NCBI GenBank assembly: GCA_016296785.1
Contig: JAEDHX010000015.1
Span: 1 to 30,545, forward strand
Length of the DNA: 30,545 bases
Origin: Coprococcus sp.
GTDB lineage: Bacteria; Bacillota; Clostridia; Lachnospirales; Lachnospiraceae
Direction of reading: 5' to 3'
Of this stretch, positions 8,101 to 17,372 are shown piece after piece; position 1 is the stretch's first letter; each line of letters starts with the position of its first letter. Made by a program: the position numbers and the translations under genes. The notes below the pieces were generated by a model that saw nothing but the letters and a program-made list of their open reading frames with translations, was not told the origin of the DNA and searched no databases.

Positions 8101-9447
8101 ATGTCAGAAGTTTTAGTTAAAGAGTACAGAGGAGATATTGTTGAGAATATGCACCGCGGTTCTATTGCGGTTATTTCAGCAACAGGTGAAACAATTGCTT
8201 ATATCGGAGATATAGAAAAGCAGATATTTATGCGCTCTGCAAGTAAGCCGATTCAGATTATACCGACTCTTCTTGCAGGTCTTCACGAGAAATATGAGCT
8301 TACAAAGGAAGAGGTTGCCATTCTTAATTCATCACATTGGGGTAGCCTTCACCATATGTATGCGTTAAATGATATAGCAGAAAAGACAGGAATTGACCCT
8401 GAGGATATGATAATGAATCCGTCACGTTCAATATCAGGTTCCTTCCTTGCCGACAAGCTGACAAAGGGCGACAGACTTCATCCTGAGAGTGGAAGAAGCA
8501 AGCTGCTTCATTGCTGTTCAGGAAAACATTTTGGTCTTATGATGCTCCAAAAAGAGCTTACAGGAAGAGTGCATGGATATCAGGAGCCATCATCACCTGT
8601 TCAGTCACAGATATTATCCTTTATATCTATGCTCAGCCAGACACCTACCTACAAGATTAGTCTTGGAACTGATGGCTGTGGTGTTCCTGTATTTGCCCTC
8701 CCAATGAGAAATATTGCGCTTGCCTACGCAAAGCTTGCAAGTCCGTTTAACCTGTCAAAAGAGCTTACGGATGTTATAAATTATAACCTTGAATGCATTA
8801 ATGAGCATCCGGAGATGATAAATGATTTCTATACACCTTCATACTATATTAATAAGAATTCAGATATGATAATGAAAGACGGCTCAAGAGGCGTAATATG
8901 TATGGCGATAAAGAGCAGAAAGCTTGGAATCGTCGTGAAGCTTGAGGATGGCTGGAGTGATGAATTTCAGGGTATTATTATTGCAAGCATACTCGAGCAG
9001 CTTAAGTATGAGGATACTGAGCTTATTGAAGAGCTTAAGAATGTATATAAAACAAAACTCTATAACGATTGCGGTGATGAGGTTGGTCATGCTGAGGTGT
9101 GCTTTGAATTAAATATTTCACCGGCTTATTTCGAGGATTTGGAAGAGTTTGATAGCAGCAGTGATGAAGAAACATTTGAACCTGATTCAAAGGAGGATGA
9201 AGGTGATAGTTCGCTTAAAGGATTTGCCCCTGTTAAAACAGAGCCGTTTATAGTTGATGAAAAGGAAGAGAGAAACAGACGCTCAATACTTGGTCAGACG
9301 GTTGTACTTCCATCACAAGGTCCTAAATCAGTAATAATGAATCCTATGGTAGATACAGCAGGGCCTGTTAAATCAGCAAATGTTATATCAACAATTCCGG
9401 CTGATGAAGCTGCTGATGATATTGAAATGGAGGAGGAAGAAGAATAA
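8101..9447 (+). CDS. Class 3 (asparaginase II, R. etli-type) L-asparaginase with acidic C-terminal tail
   Basis: Predicted to hydrolyse L-asparagine to aspartate and ammonia in the cytoplasm; no signal peptide. The core (about 1-345) fits the Asparaginase_II family: start LVKEYRGDIVENMHRG, the S-x-x-K pair Ser46/Lys49 in MRSASKP, a second catalytic Ser78 in SSHWG, and the metal-site residues Cys139/Lys142 (CCSGKH) and Cys193 (TDGCG). These correspond to the nucleophile and zinc sites of the Rhizobium etli class 3 enzyme. The remaining 100 residues are not typical: a low-complexity Asp/Glu/Ser-rich segment, a proline-containing linker, and an end of repeated glutamates. The family is usually about 330-370 residues, so this is an added tail. 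A terminator follows at 9517. Confidence 0.85.
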   Translation: MSEVLVKEYRGDIVENMHRGSIAVISATGETIAYIGDIEKQIFMRSASKPIQIIPTLLAGLHEKYELTKEEVAILNSSHWGSLHHMYALNDIAEKTGIDPEDMIMNPSRSISGSFLADKLTKGDRLHPESGRSKLLHCCSGKHFGLMMLQKELTGRVHGYQEPSSPVQSQILSFISMLSQTPTYKISLGTDGCGVPVFALPMRNIALAYAKLASPFNLSKELTDVINYNLECINEHPEMINDFYTPSYYINKNSDMIMKDGSRGVICMAIKSRKLGIVVKLEDGWSDEFQGIIIASILEQLKYEDTELIEELKNVYKTKLYNDCGDEVGHAEVCFELNISPAYFEDLEEFDSSSDEETFEPDSKEDEGDSSLKGFAPVKTEPFIVDEKEERNRRSILGQTVVLPSQGPKSVIMNPMVDTAGPVKSANVISTIPADEAADDIEMEEEEE

Positions 9448-9516
9448 ATATATATTCTGACTCATCCGGCATCAAAACAGTAAAAACAAAACGTTAATTT
9501 ATATACGAAAATAGCT

Positions 9517-9560
9517 CCCGGAAGCTGTGAACTTTTGTTTATAGTTTCCGGGTTTTCTTG
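9517..9560 (+). terminator. Terminator after the asparaginase gene
   Basis: CCCGGAA (9517-9523) pairs with TTCCGGG (9546-9552). The stem extends inward to 10 bp with GCT/AGT (one G-U), and TTTTCTT follows. It ends the perR-asparaginase unit about 70 nt past the stop codon. Confidence 0.85.
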
Positions 9561-9639
9561 TGTTATCTGGAAAAATAAGGAAAAATGTTGAAAAAAAACA
9601 AATATTTCTCAATTTTATTGTTAAATTGCATAAAAAACT

Positions 9640-9667
9640 TTGCTAATTATAAAATTAATGATATAAT
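9640..9667 (+). promoter_or_regulatory. Promoter of glgC-glgD(-spoVG)
   Basis: TTGCTA (9640-9645) is followed after 16 nt by TATAAT (9662-9667), preceded by TG at 9659-9660 (extended -10). It lies just upstream of the glgC ribosome site. Confidence 0.6.
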
Positions 9668-9698
9668 AAACCTATATTACGCACGAAGGGGTGACTTT

Positions 9699-10967
9699 AT
9701 GATTAAAAAAGAGATGATCGCCATGCTCTTAGCCGGTGGACAGGGCAGCCGTTTGGGTGTTCTGACATCTAATCTTGCTAAACCGGCGGTAGCTTTTGGC
9801 GGAAAATACAAAATTATTGATTTTCCACTTAGTAACTGTATTAATTCAGGAATTGATACAGTTGGTGTACTTACACAGTACAGACCACTTAGGCTAAATC
9901 AGCACATCGGAATCGGTATTCCATGGGATTTGGACAGAAATATTGGTGGTGTAACTGTACTTCCACCATACGAGAAGAGTGATAATAGTGAGTGGTATAC
10001 AGGAACTGCGAACGCGATATATCAGAACATAGAGTTCATTGATTATTATAATCCGGAGTATGTTCATCTCCTTTCAGGAGACCATATCTATAAGATGGAT
10101 TACGAGCATATGCTTGATTATCATAAGTCCTGTAATGCAGATATAACACTTGCAACATATCAGGTTCCATGGGAAGAGGCAAGCCGATTTGGTGTTGTTA
10201 TTGCTGATGATAATGGGGTTATCTCTGAATTTGAAGAGAAGCCTGCTAATCCTAGAAGCAATAAGGCTTCAATGGGTATATACATATTCAATTGGAAGGT
10301 ACTTCGTGAGTCGCTTGTTACCATGAAGGATCAGCCTGAATGTGACTTTGGAAAGCATATTATTCCATATTGCCATAGCAATGGAAAGAAGATTTGCGCA
10401 TATGACTTTAAGGGTTATTGGAAGGATGTAGGAACTCTTGGCTCATATTGGGAGGCTAATATGGAGCTTGTTGATATTGTTCCTGAATTCAATCTCTATG
10501 AGGAGTTCTGGAAGATTTATACAAAGTCAGATGCAATTCCGCCACAGTACATAGATGATACAAGTAAAGTAAACAGATGTATTATTGGTGAAGGAACTGA
10601 GATATATGGTTACGTTGATAATTCTGTAATTGGTTCTTGTGTAACGGTAGGAGAAGGTGCTGTTATTAAAGATTCGATTATTATGAATGGTGTTAATATT
10701 GGTGCGGGGGCATATATTGAGAAGGCAATTATTGCCGAAGGAGTAGAAATAGGAGCGGGCGTTAAGCTTGGAGTAGGAGAAGAAGCGGTAAATGAGATGA
10801 AACCTCAGATTTACTCATTTGGACTTGTTACTATTGGTGAGAACTCAGTTGTTCCTGAGGGAGTTACAGTTGGTAAGAATACTGCAATTTCAGGTGTTAC
10901 TACTTTGGAGGATTATCCGGATAGGACACTAAAGAGCGGTGGCAGTATTATAAAGGCAGGTGAGTAG
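9699..10967 (+). CDS. glgC: Glucose-1-phosphate adenylyltransferase, catalytic subunit
   Basis: Makes ADP-glucose from glucose-1-phosphate and ATP, the committed step of bacterial glycogen synthesis. The nucleotidyltransferase domain opens with LLAGGQGSRLG (about residues 9-19) and the AKPAVAFGGKY lysine motif. It continues with SGDHIYKMDY (metal/catalytic Asp), EFEEKP and the KGYWKDVGT sugar-phosphate motif. The C-terminal third is a left-handed beta-helix of I-G-x-G type repeats. The 422-residue length is normal for GlgC. ATG 9699 was chosen because AAGGGG at 9686-9691 is spaced 7 nt from it; the in-frame ATG at 9585 would lie upstream of the promoter. It is followed after 2 nt by glgD, with which Firmicutes GlgC commonly forms a hetero-oligomer. 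Confidence 0.95.
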   Translation: MIKKEMIAMLLAGGQGSRLGVLTSNLAKPAVAFGGKYKIIDFPLSNCINSGIDTVGVLTQYRPLRLNQHIGIGIPWDLDRNIGGVTVLPPYEKSDNSEWYTGTANAIYQNIEFIDYYNPEYVHLLSGDHIYKMDYEHMLDYHKSCNADITLATYQVPWEEASRFGVVIADDNGVISEFEEKPANPRSNKASMGIYIFNWKVLRESLVTMKDQPECDFGKHIIPYCHSNGKKICAYDFKGYWKDVGTLGSYWEANMELVDIVPEFNLYEEFWKIYTKSDAIPPQYIDDTSKVNRCIIGEGTEIYGYVDNSVIGSCVTVGEGAVIKDSIIMNGVNIGAGAYIEKAIIAEGVEIGAGVKLGVGEEAVNEMKPQIYSFGLVTIGENSVVPEGVTVGKNTAISGVTTLEDYPDRTLKSGGSIIKAGE

Positions 10968-10969
10968 AC

Positions 10970-12094
10970 ATGAGAGCATTAGGTATTATATTAGCAGGTG
11001 GTAATAGTAATAAGATGGGAGATTTATCAGCTAAGAGAGCTGTTGCTGCCATGCCTATTACAGGAAGCTACAGAGCGATTGATTTTGCACTTTCTAATAT
11101 GACAAATTCACATATTCAGAAGGTTGCAGTATTTACACAGTACAATACACGTTCATTGAACCAGCATTTAAACTCAGGTAAATGGTGGGATTTTGGAAGA
11201 AAACAGGGCGGTTTATATATCTTCACACCTACCATAACATCAGAGAACAGCTATTGGTATAAGGGTACAGCAGATGCGTTGTATCAGAATATCAGCTTCC
11301 TCAAGGAGAGTCATGAGCCATATGTTGTTATTGCATCAGGTGATGGAATATATAAGCTTGACTATAACAAGGTTCTTGAAGATCATATCAGCAACGGAGC
11401 AGATATTACAGTTGTATGTAAGGATTTGGCGCCGGGAGAAGATGATGTTAACCGTTTTGGTGTTATCAAGATGGATGAAGACAGAAGAATCGTTGAATTT
11501 GAGGAGAAGCCACTTATAGCAGATACTAATACTGTTTCAATTGGTGTATATGTTATTAGAAGAAGACAGCTTATTGAACTTCTTGAAACATGTGCAAATG
11601 AAGGCAGAAGTGATTTTGTCAGAGACATTCTTGTAAGATATAAGGGTGTTAAGAAGATATACGGATATAAGATGGATTCATATTGGAGGAATATTGGAAC
11701 TGTAGATTCTTACTACAGAGCTAATATGGATTTCCTTAATAAGGATATCAGAAATTATTTCTTCAGAGAGCATCCCGATATCTATTCTAAGGTTGAGGAT
11801 CTTCCACCGGCTAAATACAACGGGGGCGCAGTTGTTAAAAACAGTATTGTGGCCAGTGGCTGTATAATTAACGGAACAGTAGAGAATTCTGTATTGTTTA
11901 AGAAGGTATATATTGGTAATAATTGTATAATAAGAAATTCAATTATCCTTAATGATGTACATATCGGAGATAATTCTATTATTGAGAATTGTATTATTGA
12001 AAGTATGGACACATTACGTGCTAATACAATTCACAAGGGTGATCCTGATAATATTAAGGTTATTGTTGAGAAGAATTTCAGGTACGCATTGTAA
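10970..12094 (+). CDS. glgD: GlgD, regulatory-type ADP-glucose pyrophosphorylase subunit
   Basis: A GlgC paralogue of 374 residues that in Firmicutes associates with GlgC and raises its activity. The fold is kept (LAGGNSNKMG, SGDGIYKLDY, VEFEEKP, a short beta-helix tail), but the nucleotide-binding loop is changed. GGNSNKM replaces GGQGSRL, and the GlgC lysine motif AKPA reads AKRAVAAMP. This loss of catalytic signature residues is the family hallmark and argues for a non-catalytic or weakly catalytic role. AGGTGAG at 10958-10964 overlaps the glgC stop and gives coupled translation. Confidence 0.93.
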   Translation: MRALGIILAGGNSNKMGDLSAKRAVAAMPITGSYRAIDFALSNMTNSHIQKVAVFTQYNTRSLNQHLNSGKWWDFGRKQGGLYIFTPTITSENSYWYKGTADALYQNISFLKESHEPYVVIASGDGIYKLDYNKVLEDHISNGADITVVCKDLAPGEDDVNRFGVIKMDEDRRIVEFEEKPLIADTNTVSIGVYVIRRRQLIELLETCANEGRSDFVRDILVRYKGVKKIYGYKMDSYWRNIGTVDSYYRANMDFLNKDIRNYFFREHPDIYSKVEDLPPAKYNGGAVVKNSIVASGCIINGTVENSVLFKKVYIGNNCIIRNSIILNDVHIGDNSIIENCIIESMDTLRANTIHKGDPDNIKVIVEKNFRYAL

Positions 12095-12118
12095 GATAAG
12101 TATTAAGGGGGTAAGCAG

Positions 12119-12379
12119 ATGCAGATTACTGATATCAGAATAAGAAGTGTTGAAAAAGAAGGAAAGATGAGGGCTGTAGTATCAATTACTATAGATGATG
12201 AATTCGTAGTTCACGATATTAAGATTATCGAGGGCGACAAAGGAATGTTTATAGCAATGCCAAGCAGAAAAGCAGCTGATGGTGAGTATAGAGATATTGC
12301 TCATCCAATCAACACAGAAACGAGAGAGCGTCTGCAGAGAATGATACTTGATAAGTATCAGCAAACAATAGACGAGTAA
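12119..12379 (+). CDS. spoVG: SpoVG, small RNA-binding regulator
   Basis: An 86-residue protein with the SpoVG start MQITDIRIR and the conserved core HDIKIIEGDKGMFIAMPS, followed by YRDIAHPI. In Bacillus it affects asymmetric septation; elsewhere SpoVG proteins bind nucleic acids and act post-transcriptionally. It is a little shorter than the Bacillus protein (97), missing only the variable tail. AGGGGG lies just before ATG 12119. It begins 24 nt after glgD with no terminator between, so it is probably read with the glycogen genes, and it is closed by the terminator at 12385. Confidence 0.95.
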   Translation: MQITDIRIRSVEKEGKMRAVVSITIDDEFVVHDIKIIEGDKGMFIAMPSRKAADGEYRDIAHPINTETRERLQRMILDKYQQTIDE

Positions 12380-12384
12380 TATTT

Positions 12385-12417
12385 AAGGGACTGTTGCTAT
12401 ATGCAGCAGTCCTTTTT
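12385..12417 (+). terminator. Terminator after spoVG
   Basis: A 13-bp stem (12385-12397 with 12403-12415, two G-U pairs), a 5-nt TATAT loop and a TTTTT tract. It begins 6 nt after the spoVG stop. Confidence 0.9.
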
Positions 12418-12419
12418 GC

Positions 12420-12448
12420 TTGCATTAATTCATACGATAAAGTAGAAT
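12420..12448 (+). promoter_or_regulatory. Candidate promoter for the glmU-pth-mfd operon
   Basis: TTGCAT (12420-12425) and TAGAAT (12443-12448) are spaced 17 nt, 35 nt upstream of the start codon and directly after the spoVG terminator. The -35 is weak. Confidence 0.4.
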
Positions 12449-12482
12449 ATAAAGGCTTAATGGAATTATGGAGGTATATATT

Positions 12483-13241
12483 ATGACAAAGGCAATTATT
12501 CTTGCAGCAGGAAAAGGAACAAGGATGAAATCAGATAAGCCAAAGGTAGTTCATAAGGCACTTGGCAAGCCGATGGTTTATTATTCAATAGAGGCAGCCT
12601 ATGGCGCAGGTTGTGAACAGGTATGTGTTATTGTCGGATATAAGGCTGATGAGGTAAAGGAAAGCATTAAGGATACATACAAGGATTATAATAGTATGTC
12701 CGATGTAATCTCTTATGCTCTTCAAGAGGAGCAGCTTGGAACAGGACACGCTGTAAGATGCGCCGGAGATTTTATTGGTGATACAGGCAATATTATTGTC
12801 CTTTGCGGCGATACTCCGCTTGTAACAAAGGATACGCTTAAGAAGGCAATAGATAAGCATATTGCAGATAATAATGGTGTTACAGTTATTTCTGCCATAC
12901 TTGAGGATTCATTTGGATATGGAAGAATTATTCGCGATGAAAACGGACTTTCTAAGATTGTTGAGGAGAAGGATGCGACTTGTGAGGAAAGACTTGTAAA
13001 GGAAGTAAATTCAGGTATGTATATATTTAATGCGAAGGCATTAAAGGAGGCGCTCCTTGAAATTTCAAATGATAATGCTCAGGGAGAATACTATCTGCCT
13101 GATACAATTGAGATAATAAAAGGAAAAGGCCTTAAGGTAGATGCAGTGCCTATGGATAACCCTGATGAGATAAGAGGCGTCAATACCTTAGACCAGCTTG
13201 CTGAGGCTGAGGAGATAATGAAGTCCAGAGGAGAAGTGATA
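12483..13241 (+). CDS. GlmU-type uridylyltransferase lacking the acetyltransferase domain
   Basis: Predicted to form UDP-N-acetylglucosamine from N-acetylglucosamine-1-phosphate and UTP. It has the GlmU pyrophosphorylase signatures: LAAGKGTRMKSDKPK (residues 7-21), EQLGTGHA, CGDTPL, the SFGYGR loop, VEEKDA, NSGMYIF and RGVNT. At 253 residues it stops where full GlmU (about 456) would enter its left-handed beta-helix acetyltransferase, and no remnant of that domain follows because pth begins at once. Glucosamine-1-phosphate acetylation would then need another enzyme. ATG 12483 was chosen because GGAGG at 12470-12474 is spaced 8 nt from it; the ATG at 12468 overlaps that site. The stop codon is TGA 13242-13244, overlapping the pth ATG. 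Confidence 0.85.
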
Positions 13242-13798
13242 TGAAGATAATAGTTGGTCTTGGCAATCCGGGGGCGAAATATGCAGGAACAAGACATAAT
13301 ATTGGCTTTTCGGTTATAGATGAACTGGCTGAGAAATATAATATATCATTAGGAGACAAGAAGCATAAGGCTATATTCGGAAAAGGTGTAATAGAAGGTG
13401 AGAAAACAATTCTTGCTATGCCACAGACATTTATGAACCTAAGCGGTGAAAGTGTTCGTGAGATCGTTGATTATTACAAATGCGATCCCTCTGATCTTAT
13501 TGTTATCTACGATGACATTGACCTGGATGTTGGAAAGCTCAGAATCAGAGAAAAAGGAAGCGCCGGCGGACATAATGGTATGAAGAATATTATTATGCAT
13601 CTTGGTAGTCAGGATTTTATCAGAATAAGAGTTGGAGTAGGTGCAAAGCCTAAGAATATGGATCTTGCTGACTATGTGTTATCGAGATTTGGCAAGGAAG
13701 ATTTGCCATTTATAAGAGAAAGCTGTACAAAGGCATGCGATGCAGTTGCACTCATCGTATCGGATGGTGTAGCAGCTGCAATGAACAGATATAATTAG
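13241..13798 (+). CDS. pth: Peptidyl-tRNA hydrolase
   Basis: Releases tRNA from peptidyl-tRNA that drops off the ribosome. It is 185 residues, the standard length. Family motifs are all present: VGLGNPGAKYAGTRHNIGF with catalytic His19 and Asn9, MPQTFMNLSG, the catalytic-site Asp in YDDIDL, and GSAGGHNGMKNI. Its ATG overlaps the stop of the preceding gene (ATGA) and mfd follows after 11 nt. The glmU-(prs)-pth-mfd order is classical for Firmicutes, though prs is absent here. Confidence 0.97.
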   Translation: MKIIVGLGNPGAKYAGTRHNIGFSVIDELAEKYNISLGDKKHKAIFGKGVIEGEKTILAMPQTFMNLSGESVREIVDYYKCDPSDLIVIYDDIDLDVGKLRIREKGSAGGHNGMKNIIMHLGSQDFIRIRVGVGAKPKNMDLADYVLSRFGKEDLPFIRESCTKACDAVALIVSDGVAAAMNRYN

Positions 13799-13809
13799 TG
13801 AGGTAGTAA

Positions 13810-16800
13810 ATGAAAGCGCTTATTGAGAGTCTTCATCAACAGAATAATTACAGCCTCGTAGCTGAAGCAATTGCACATGAAGGCAATTGTAGCATAATAG
13901 GACCTTGTGAAACAGACAGGGCCTTTCTTATGCATGGCTTTTCTGAAAATAGCAATGTAAGGCTTGTTATAACATATGATGAGAAGCGTGCGGAGCTATT
14001 ATATGAAGATTTTCGATTCTATGACAGGAATGTATATATATATCCTGCTAAGGATATCTTATTCTTCAGCGCAGATATTCATGGTAATTCCTTATCGAGA
14101 AGACGAATGGAGATTTTTCGAAGACTTATTTGCAAGGAGCCATGTACTATTATTCTTACGATAGATGCGCTTCTTGATAAGATACCTGAGCTTTCGTATC
14201 TTGAGAAGAATGTAATAAAGCTTTCAACGGCAGATGAGCTTGACATAGAAAAGTTTAAAGAGCGCCTCTTTGAGCTTGGCTACGAGAAGACAGATAGTGT
14301 AGATGGTGCGGGTCAGTATGCAATAAGAGGTGGGATAATTGATATATTCCCAATTACCAAGGAGTGTCCTTATAGAATTGATTTATGGGATACAGAGATT
14401 GATACAATTAAGAGCTTTGATGTAGAAAGCCAGCGCTCGATTGAGGTGGTGGATGAATTAGATATTTATCCTGCAAGTGAAATTGTGCTTTCTAAGGGGC
14501 GTATCGCTGATGGAATTAAGAGGATTGAGAAAGAAAGAAAAGAGCGTGCGAAGGAACTTAAGTCAGAATTTAAGACGAAGGAGTATGCACAGCTTAACCG
14601 CATAATTGAAGGCCTCAAGGAACAATTAGAGGAGTTTAATGCGGCAGCAGGAGTAGATGCATATATTGATTATTTCTTTAGCAGGACAGAATCAATAGTT
14701 GATTCAATCCCTGAGGATGCAATGGTACTTATTGATGAGCCGGGCAAGGTTATAGCAAGAGGCGAGGAGTACTATAGCTCATTTATGGAGAGTATGAACA
14801 GCAGGCTTCTTGGAGGATATATTCTTCCCGGACAGATGAAGCTGCTCTTTGATATGAGATATATTGCAGATGCGATAAGCAGACATAGGTATATTAATTT
14901 CGAGATGCTTAAGAAATCGCGGGATTATTTGCAGACTAATACAGATATAGAATTTGAAAGTAAATCAATTGTTTCATATAAGAACAGCTTTGATTTGCTT
15001 CTTGATGATATACAAAAATGGAAAAAGAAGGATTACCGAATTATTCTTGTATCACCGTCTTCTACCAGGGCGGCAAGACTTGCGGATAATCTTATGAGTA
15101 ATGATATTAGCTGCTTTTTTGCTGAACGTTCTACCAGAGCACTTGCTGACAGGGAGATGATGGTTACAACAGGAAGACTTCGTGCCGGCTTTGAATTTCC
15201 TGATATGAAGCTTGTTGTAATAAGCGAGGGCGATATATTCGTCTCAAGGTCAGCTAAGAGAAAGGCGAAGACAAAGAGCAAGTATTCCGGAGAGGTTGTA
15301 AAGAGCTTTGCAGATATCAGTGTTGGAGATTATGTAATTCATGAGAAATATGGAATTGGTATATATAGAGGTATTGAGAAGGTTGAGGTTGACCGTGTAA
15401 TAAAGGATTATATTACGATTGAATATGCCGGTGGCGGTAAGCTCTATGTTCTTGCATCTGAGACTGACAGCATTCAGAAATTTTCTGATAAGGAATCTAG
15501 AAGACCTAAGATAAATAAGCTAGGCTCTAGTGAGTGGGAGAAGACCAGAAGCAGAGTAAGAGGGCATGTGGCAGAGATTGCCAAGGACCTTGTTGAGCTA
15601 TATGCCAAGAGACAATCTCAAAAGGGCTTTGCGTATTCGGCTGATACTGTATGGCAACGCGAATTTGAAGAAATGTTCCCATATGAAGAGACAGAGGATC
15701 AGCTAAAGGCAATAAATGATACTAAGCAGGATATGGAAAGCGACAAAATCATGGACAGACTAATCTGTGGTGATGTTGGTTATGGTAAGACTGAGGTTGC
15801 AATTAGAGCTGCATTTAAGGCAGTAGGAGATAGCAGGCAGGTTGCATACCTTGTACCTACTACTATCCTTGCACAGCAGCATTATAATACCTTTAAGGAA
15901 CGCATGAAGGACTTCCCTATCGAGATAAGACTTCTGTGCAGATTCTGTACGCCTAAGGAGATTAAGGAGACCTTGAAGGACTTGAAGGCCGGCAGGGTTG
16001 ATATTGTTATCGGAACCCACAGACTATTGTCAAAGGATGTTGAGTTTAAGAGTCTGGGTCTTTTGATAATTGATGAGGAGCAGCGTTTTGGCGTTACTCA
16101 CAAGGAGAAGATTAAACAGCTTAAGACTAATGTAGACGTAATTACACTTACTGCGACACCTATTCCCAGAACGCTTCATATGAGCCTTATCGGTATACGC
16201 GATATGAGCGTGTTAGAGGAGGCTCCTGTTGACAGAAGGGCAATCCAGACATATGTGCTTGAGCATGACTATGAGCTTGTTAGGGAAGCTATAAGGCGTG
16301 AGCTTGCCAGATGCGGACAGGTATATTATGTTTATAATAAGGTTAACAACATAGAAGAAATAGCAAGAGAGCTCATACAGATAGTACCGGAGGCCAGAAT
16401 AGAATATGCTCATGGGCAGATGCCGGAGCGTCAGCTTGAGGAAATCATGTACAGGTTCATAAATCATGAGATTGATGTGCTTGTGTGCACAACAATTATT
16501 GAGACAGGTCTTGATATACCAAATGCAAACACAATGATAATTCATGATGCAGACAAATTCGGACTTGCTCAGCTATATCAGCTGCGTGGAAGAGTAGGAC
16601 GTTCTGATAGGAGTGCGTACGCATTTTTGACCTATAGAAGAGATAAGCTGATAAAGGAAACAGCTGAGAAACGATTGAAGGCAATAAGAGAATTTACTGA
16701 CCTTGGCTCAGGAATCAAGATATCAATGAAGGATCTTGAGATACGAGGAGCCGGCAATGTATTAGGCGCGGAGCAGTCAGGTCATATGGAGGCTGTAGGC

Positions 16801-17328
16801 TATGATTTATATTGCAAGATGCTAAATGATGCAATTAAGGAGCAGAAGGGCGAGAAGACTAAGGAGCGATTTGAAACAACTGTGCAGCTTCCGTTTGACG
16901 CACTTATTCCTGCCGATTATGTTAAGAATGAATTTATTAAGCTTGATTTATATAAGCGTATTTCCCAGATAGAAGACGAGGAGAGCTACGAGGATATAAT
17001 AGATGAGCTGACTGACAGATTTGGAGATATTCCAAAGGAGACTATGAATCTTCTTGATATGGCACTTATAAGGTCAAAAGCAAATAAGTGTTATATTACA
17101 AGCATAGCTATTACGCAAAATGAGATTCGCTTTGGAATGTATGCAAATGCTAGTATTGATACAGCGTCAATTGACGGAATGCTACAAAACTATCGTGGCA
17201 GGATGCGATTTGAGGTAGGTAAAACACCATATTTTATTGTGAATCCCGGTCGCATGGGCGAGAAGGATATTTGGAAAGAAGTGGAAAATGTAATAGAAGC
17301 CATTTCGTCTCTTGTAATTAATGGATAA
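13810..17328 (+). CDS. mfd: Transcription-repair coupling factor
   Basis: A large DNA translocase (1172 residues, close to Bacillus Mfd at 1177) that removes RNA polymerase stalled at lesions and recruits UvrA. The N-terminal UvrB-like region includes YAIRGGIIDIFP. The RNA polymerase interaction domain begins with GDYVIHEKYGIGIYRGI (about 501-517). The RecG-like motor carries Walker A GDVGYGKT (654-661), DEEQ (755-758), TATPIPRTLHMS and TGLDIPNANT, followed by QLRGRVGRS. The C-terminal TRCF domain (PADYVKNEFIKLDLYKRI) is present. GAGG at 13801-13804 is the ribosome site. The gene is intact and co-directional with pth. Confidence 0.97.
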   Translation: MKALIESLHQQNNYSLVAEAIAHEGNCSIIGPCETDRAFLMHGFSENSNVRLVITYDEKRAELLYEDFRFYDRNVYIYPAKDILFFSADIHGNSLSRRRMEIFRRLICKEPCTIILTIDALLDKIPELSYLEKNVIKLSTADELDIEKFKERLFELGYEKTDSVDGAGQYAIRGGIIDIFPITKECPYRIDLWDTEIDTIKSFDVESQRSIEVVDELDIYPASEIVLSKGRIADGIKRIEKERKERAKELKSEFKTKEYAQLNRIIEGLKEQLEEFNAAAGVDAYIDYFFSRTESIVDSIPEDAMVLIDEPGKVIARGEEYYSSFMESMNSRLLGGYILPGQMKLLFDMRYIADAISRHRYINFEMLKKSRDYLQTNTDIEFESKSIVSYKNSFDLLLDDIQKWKKKDYRIILVSPSSTRAARLADNLMSNDISCFFAERSTRALADREMMVTTGRLRAGFEFPDMKLVVISEGDIFVSRSAKRKAKTKSKYSGEVVKSFADISVGDYVIHEKYGIGIYRGIEKVEVDRVIKDYITIEYAGGGKLYVLASETDSIQKFSDKESRRPKINKLGSSEWEKTRSRVRGHVAEIAKDLVELYAKRQSQKGFAYSADTVWQREFEEMFPYEETEDQLKAINDTKQDMESDKIMDRLICGDVGYGKTEVAIRAAFKAVGDSRQVAYLVPTTILAQQHYNTFKERMKDFPIEIRLLCRFCTPKEIKETLKDLKAGRVDIVIGTHRLLSKDVEFKSLGLLIIDEEQRFGVTHKEKIKQLKTNVDVITLTATPIPRTLHMSLIGIRDMSVLEEAPVDRRAIQTYVLEHDYELVREAIRRELARCGQVYYVYNKVNNIEEIARELIQIVPEARIEYAHGQMPERQLEEIMYRFINHEIDVLVCTTIIETGLDIPNANTMIIHDADKFGLAQLYQLRGRVGRSDRSAYAFLTYRRDKLIKETAEKRLKAIREFTDLGSGIKISMKDLEIRGAGNVLGAEQSGHMEAVGYDLYCKMLNDAIKEQKGEKTKERFETTVQLPFDALIPADYVKNEFIKLDLYKRISQIEDEESYEDIIDELTDRFGDIPKETMNLLDMALIRSKANKCYITSIAITQNEIRFGMYANASIDTASIDGMLQNYRGRMRFEVGKTPYFIVNPGRMGEKDIWKEVENVIEAISSLVING

Positions 17329-17372
17329 TGGATATAAAATGTTGTTGTTATATACACATGGAGGAATGCATT

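Noticed and set aside
9585..9698. N-terminal extension of GlgC
   Set aside because: It would place the start codon upstream of the promoter -10; the ATG at 9699 has a proper ribosome site and the family N-terminus.
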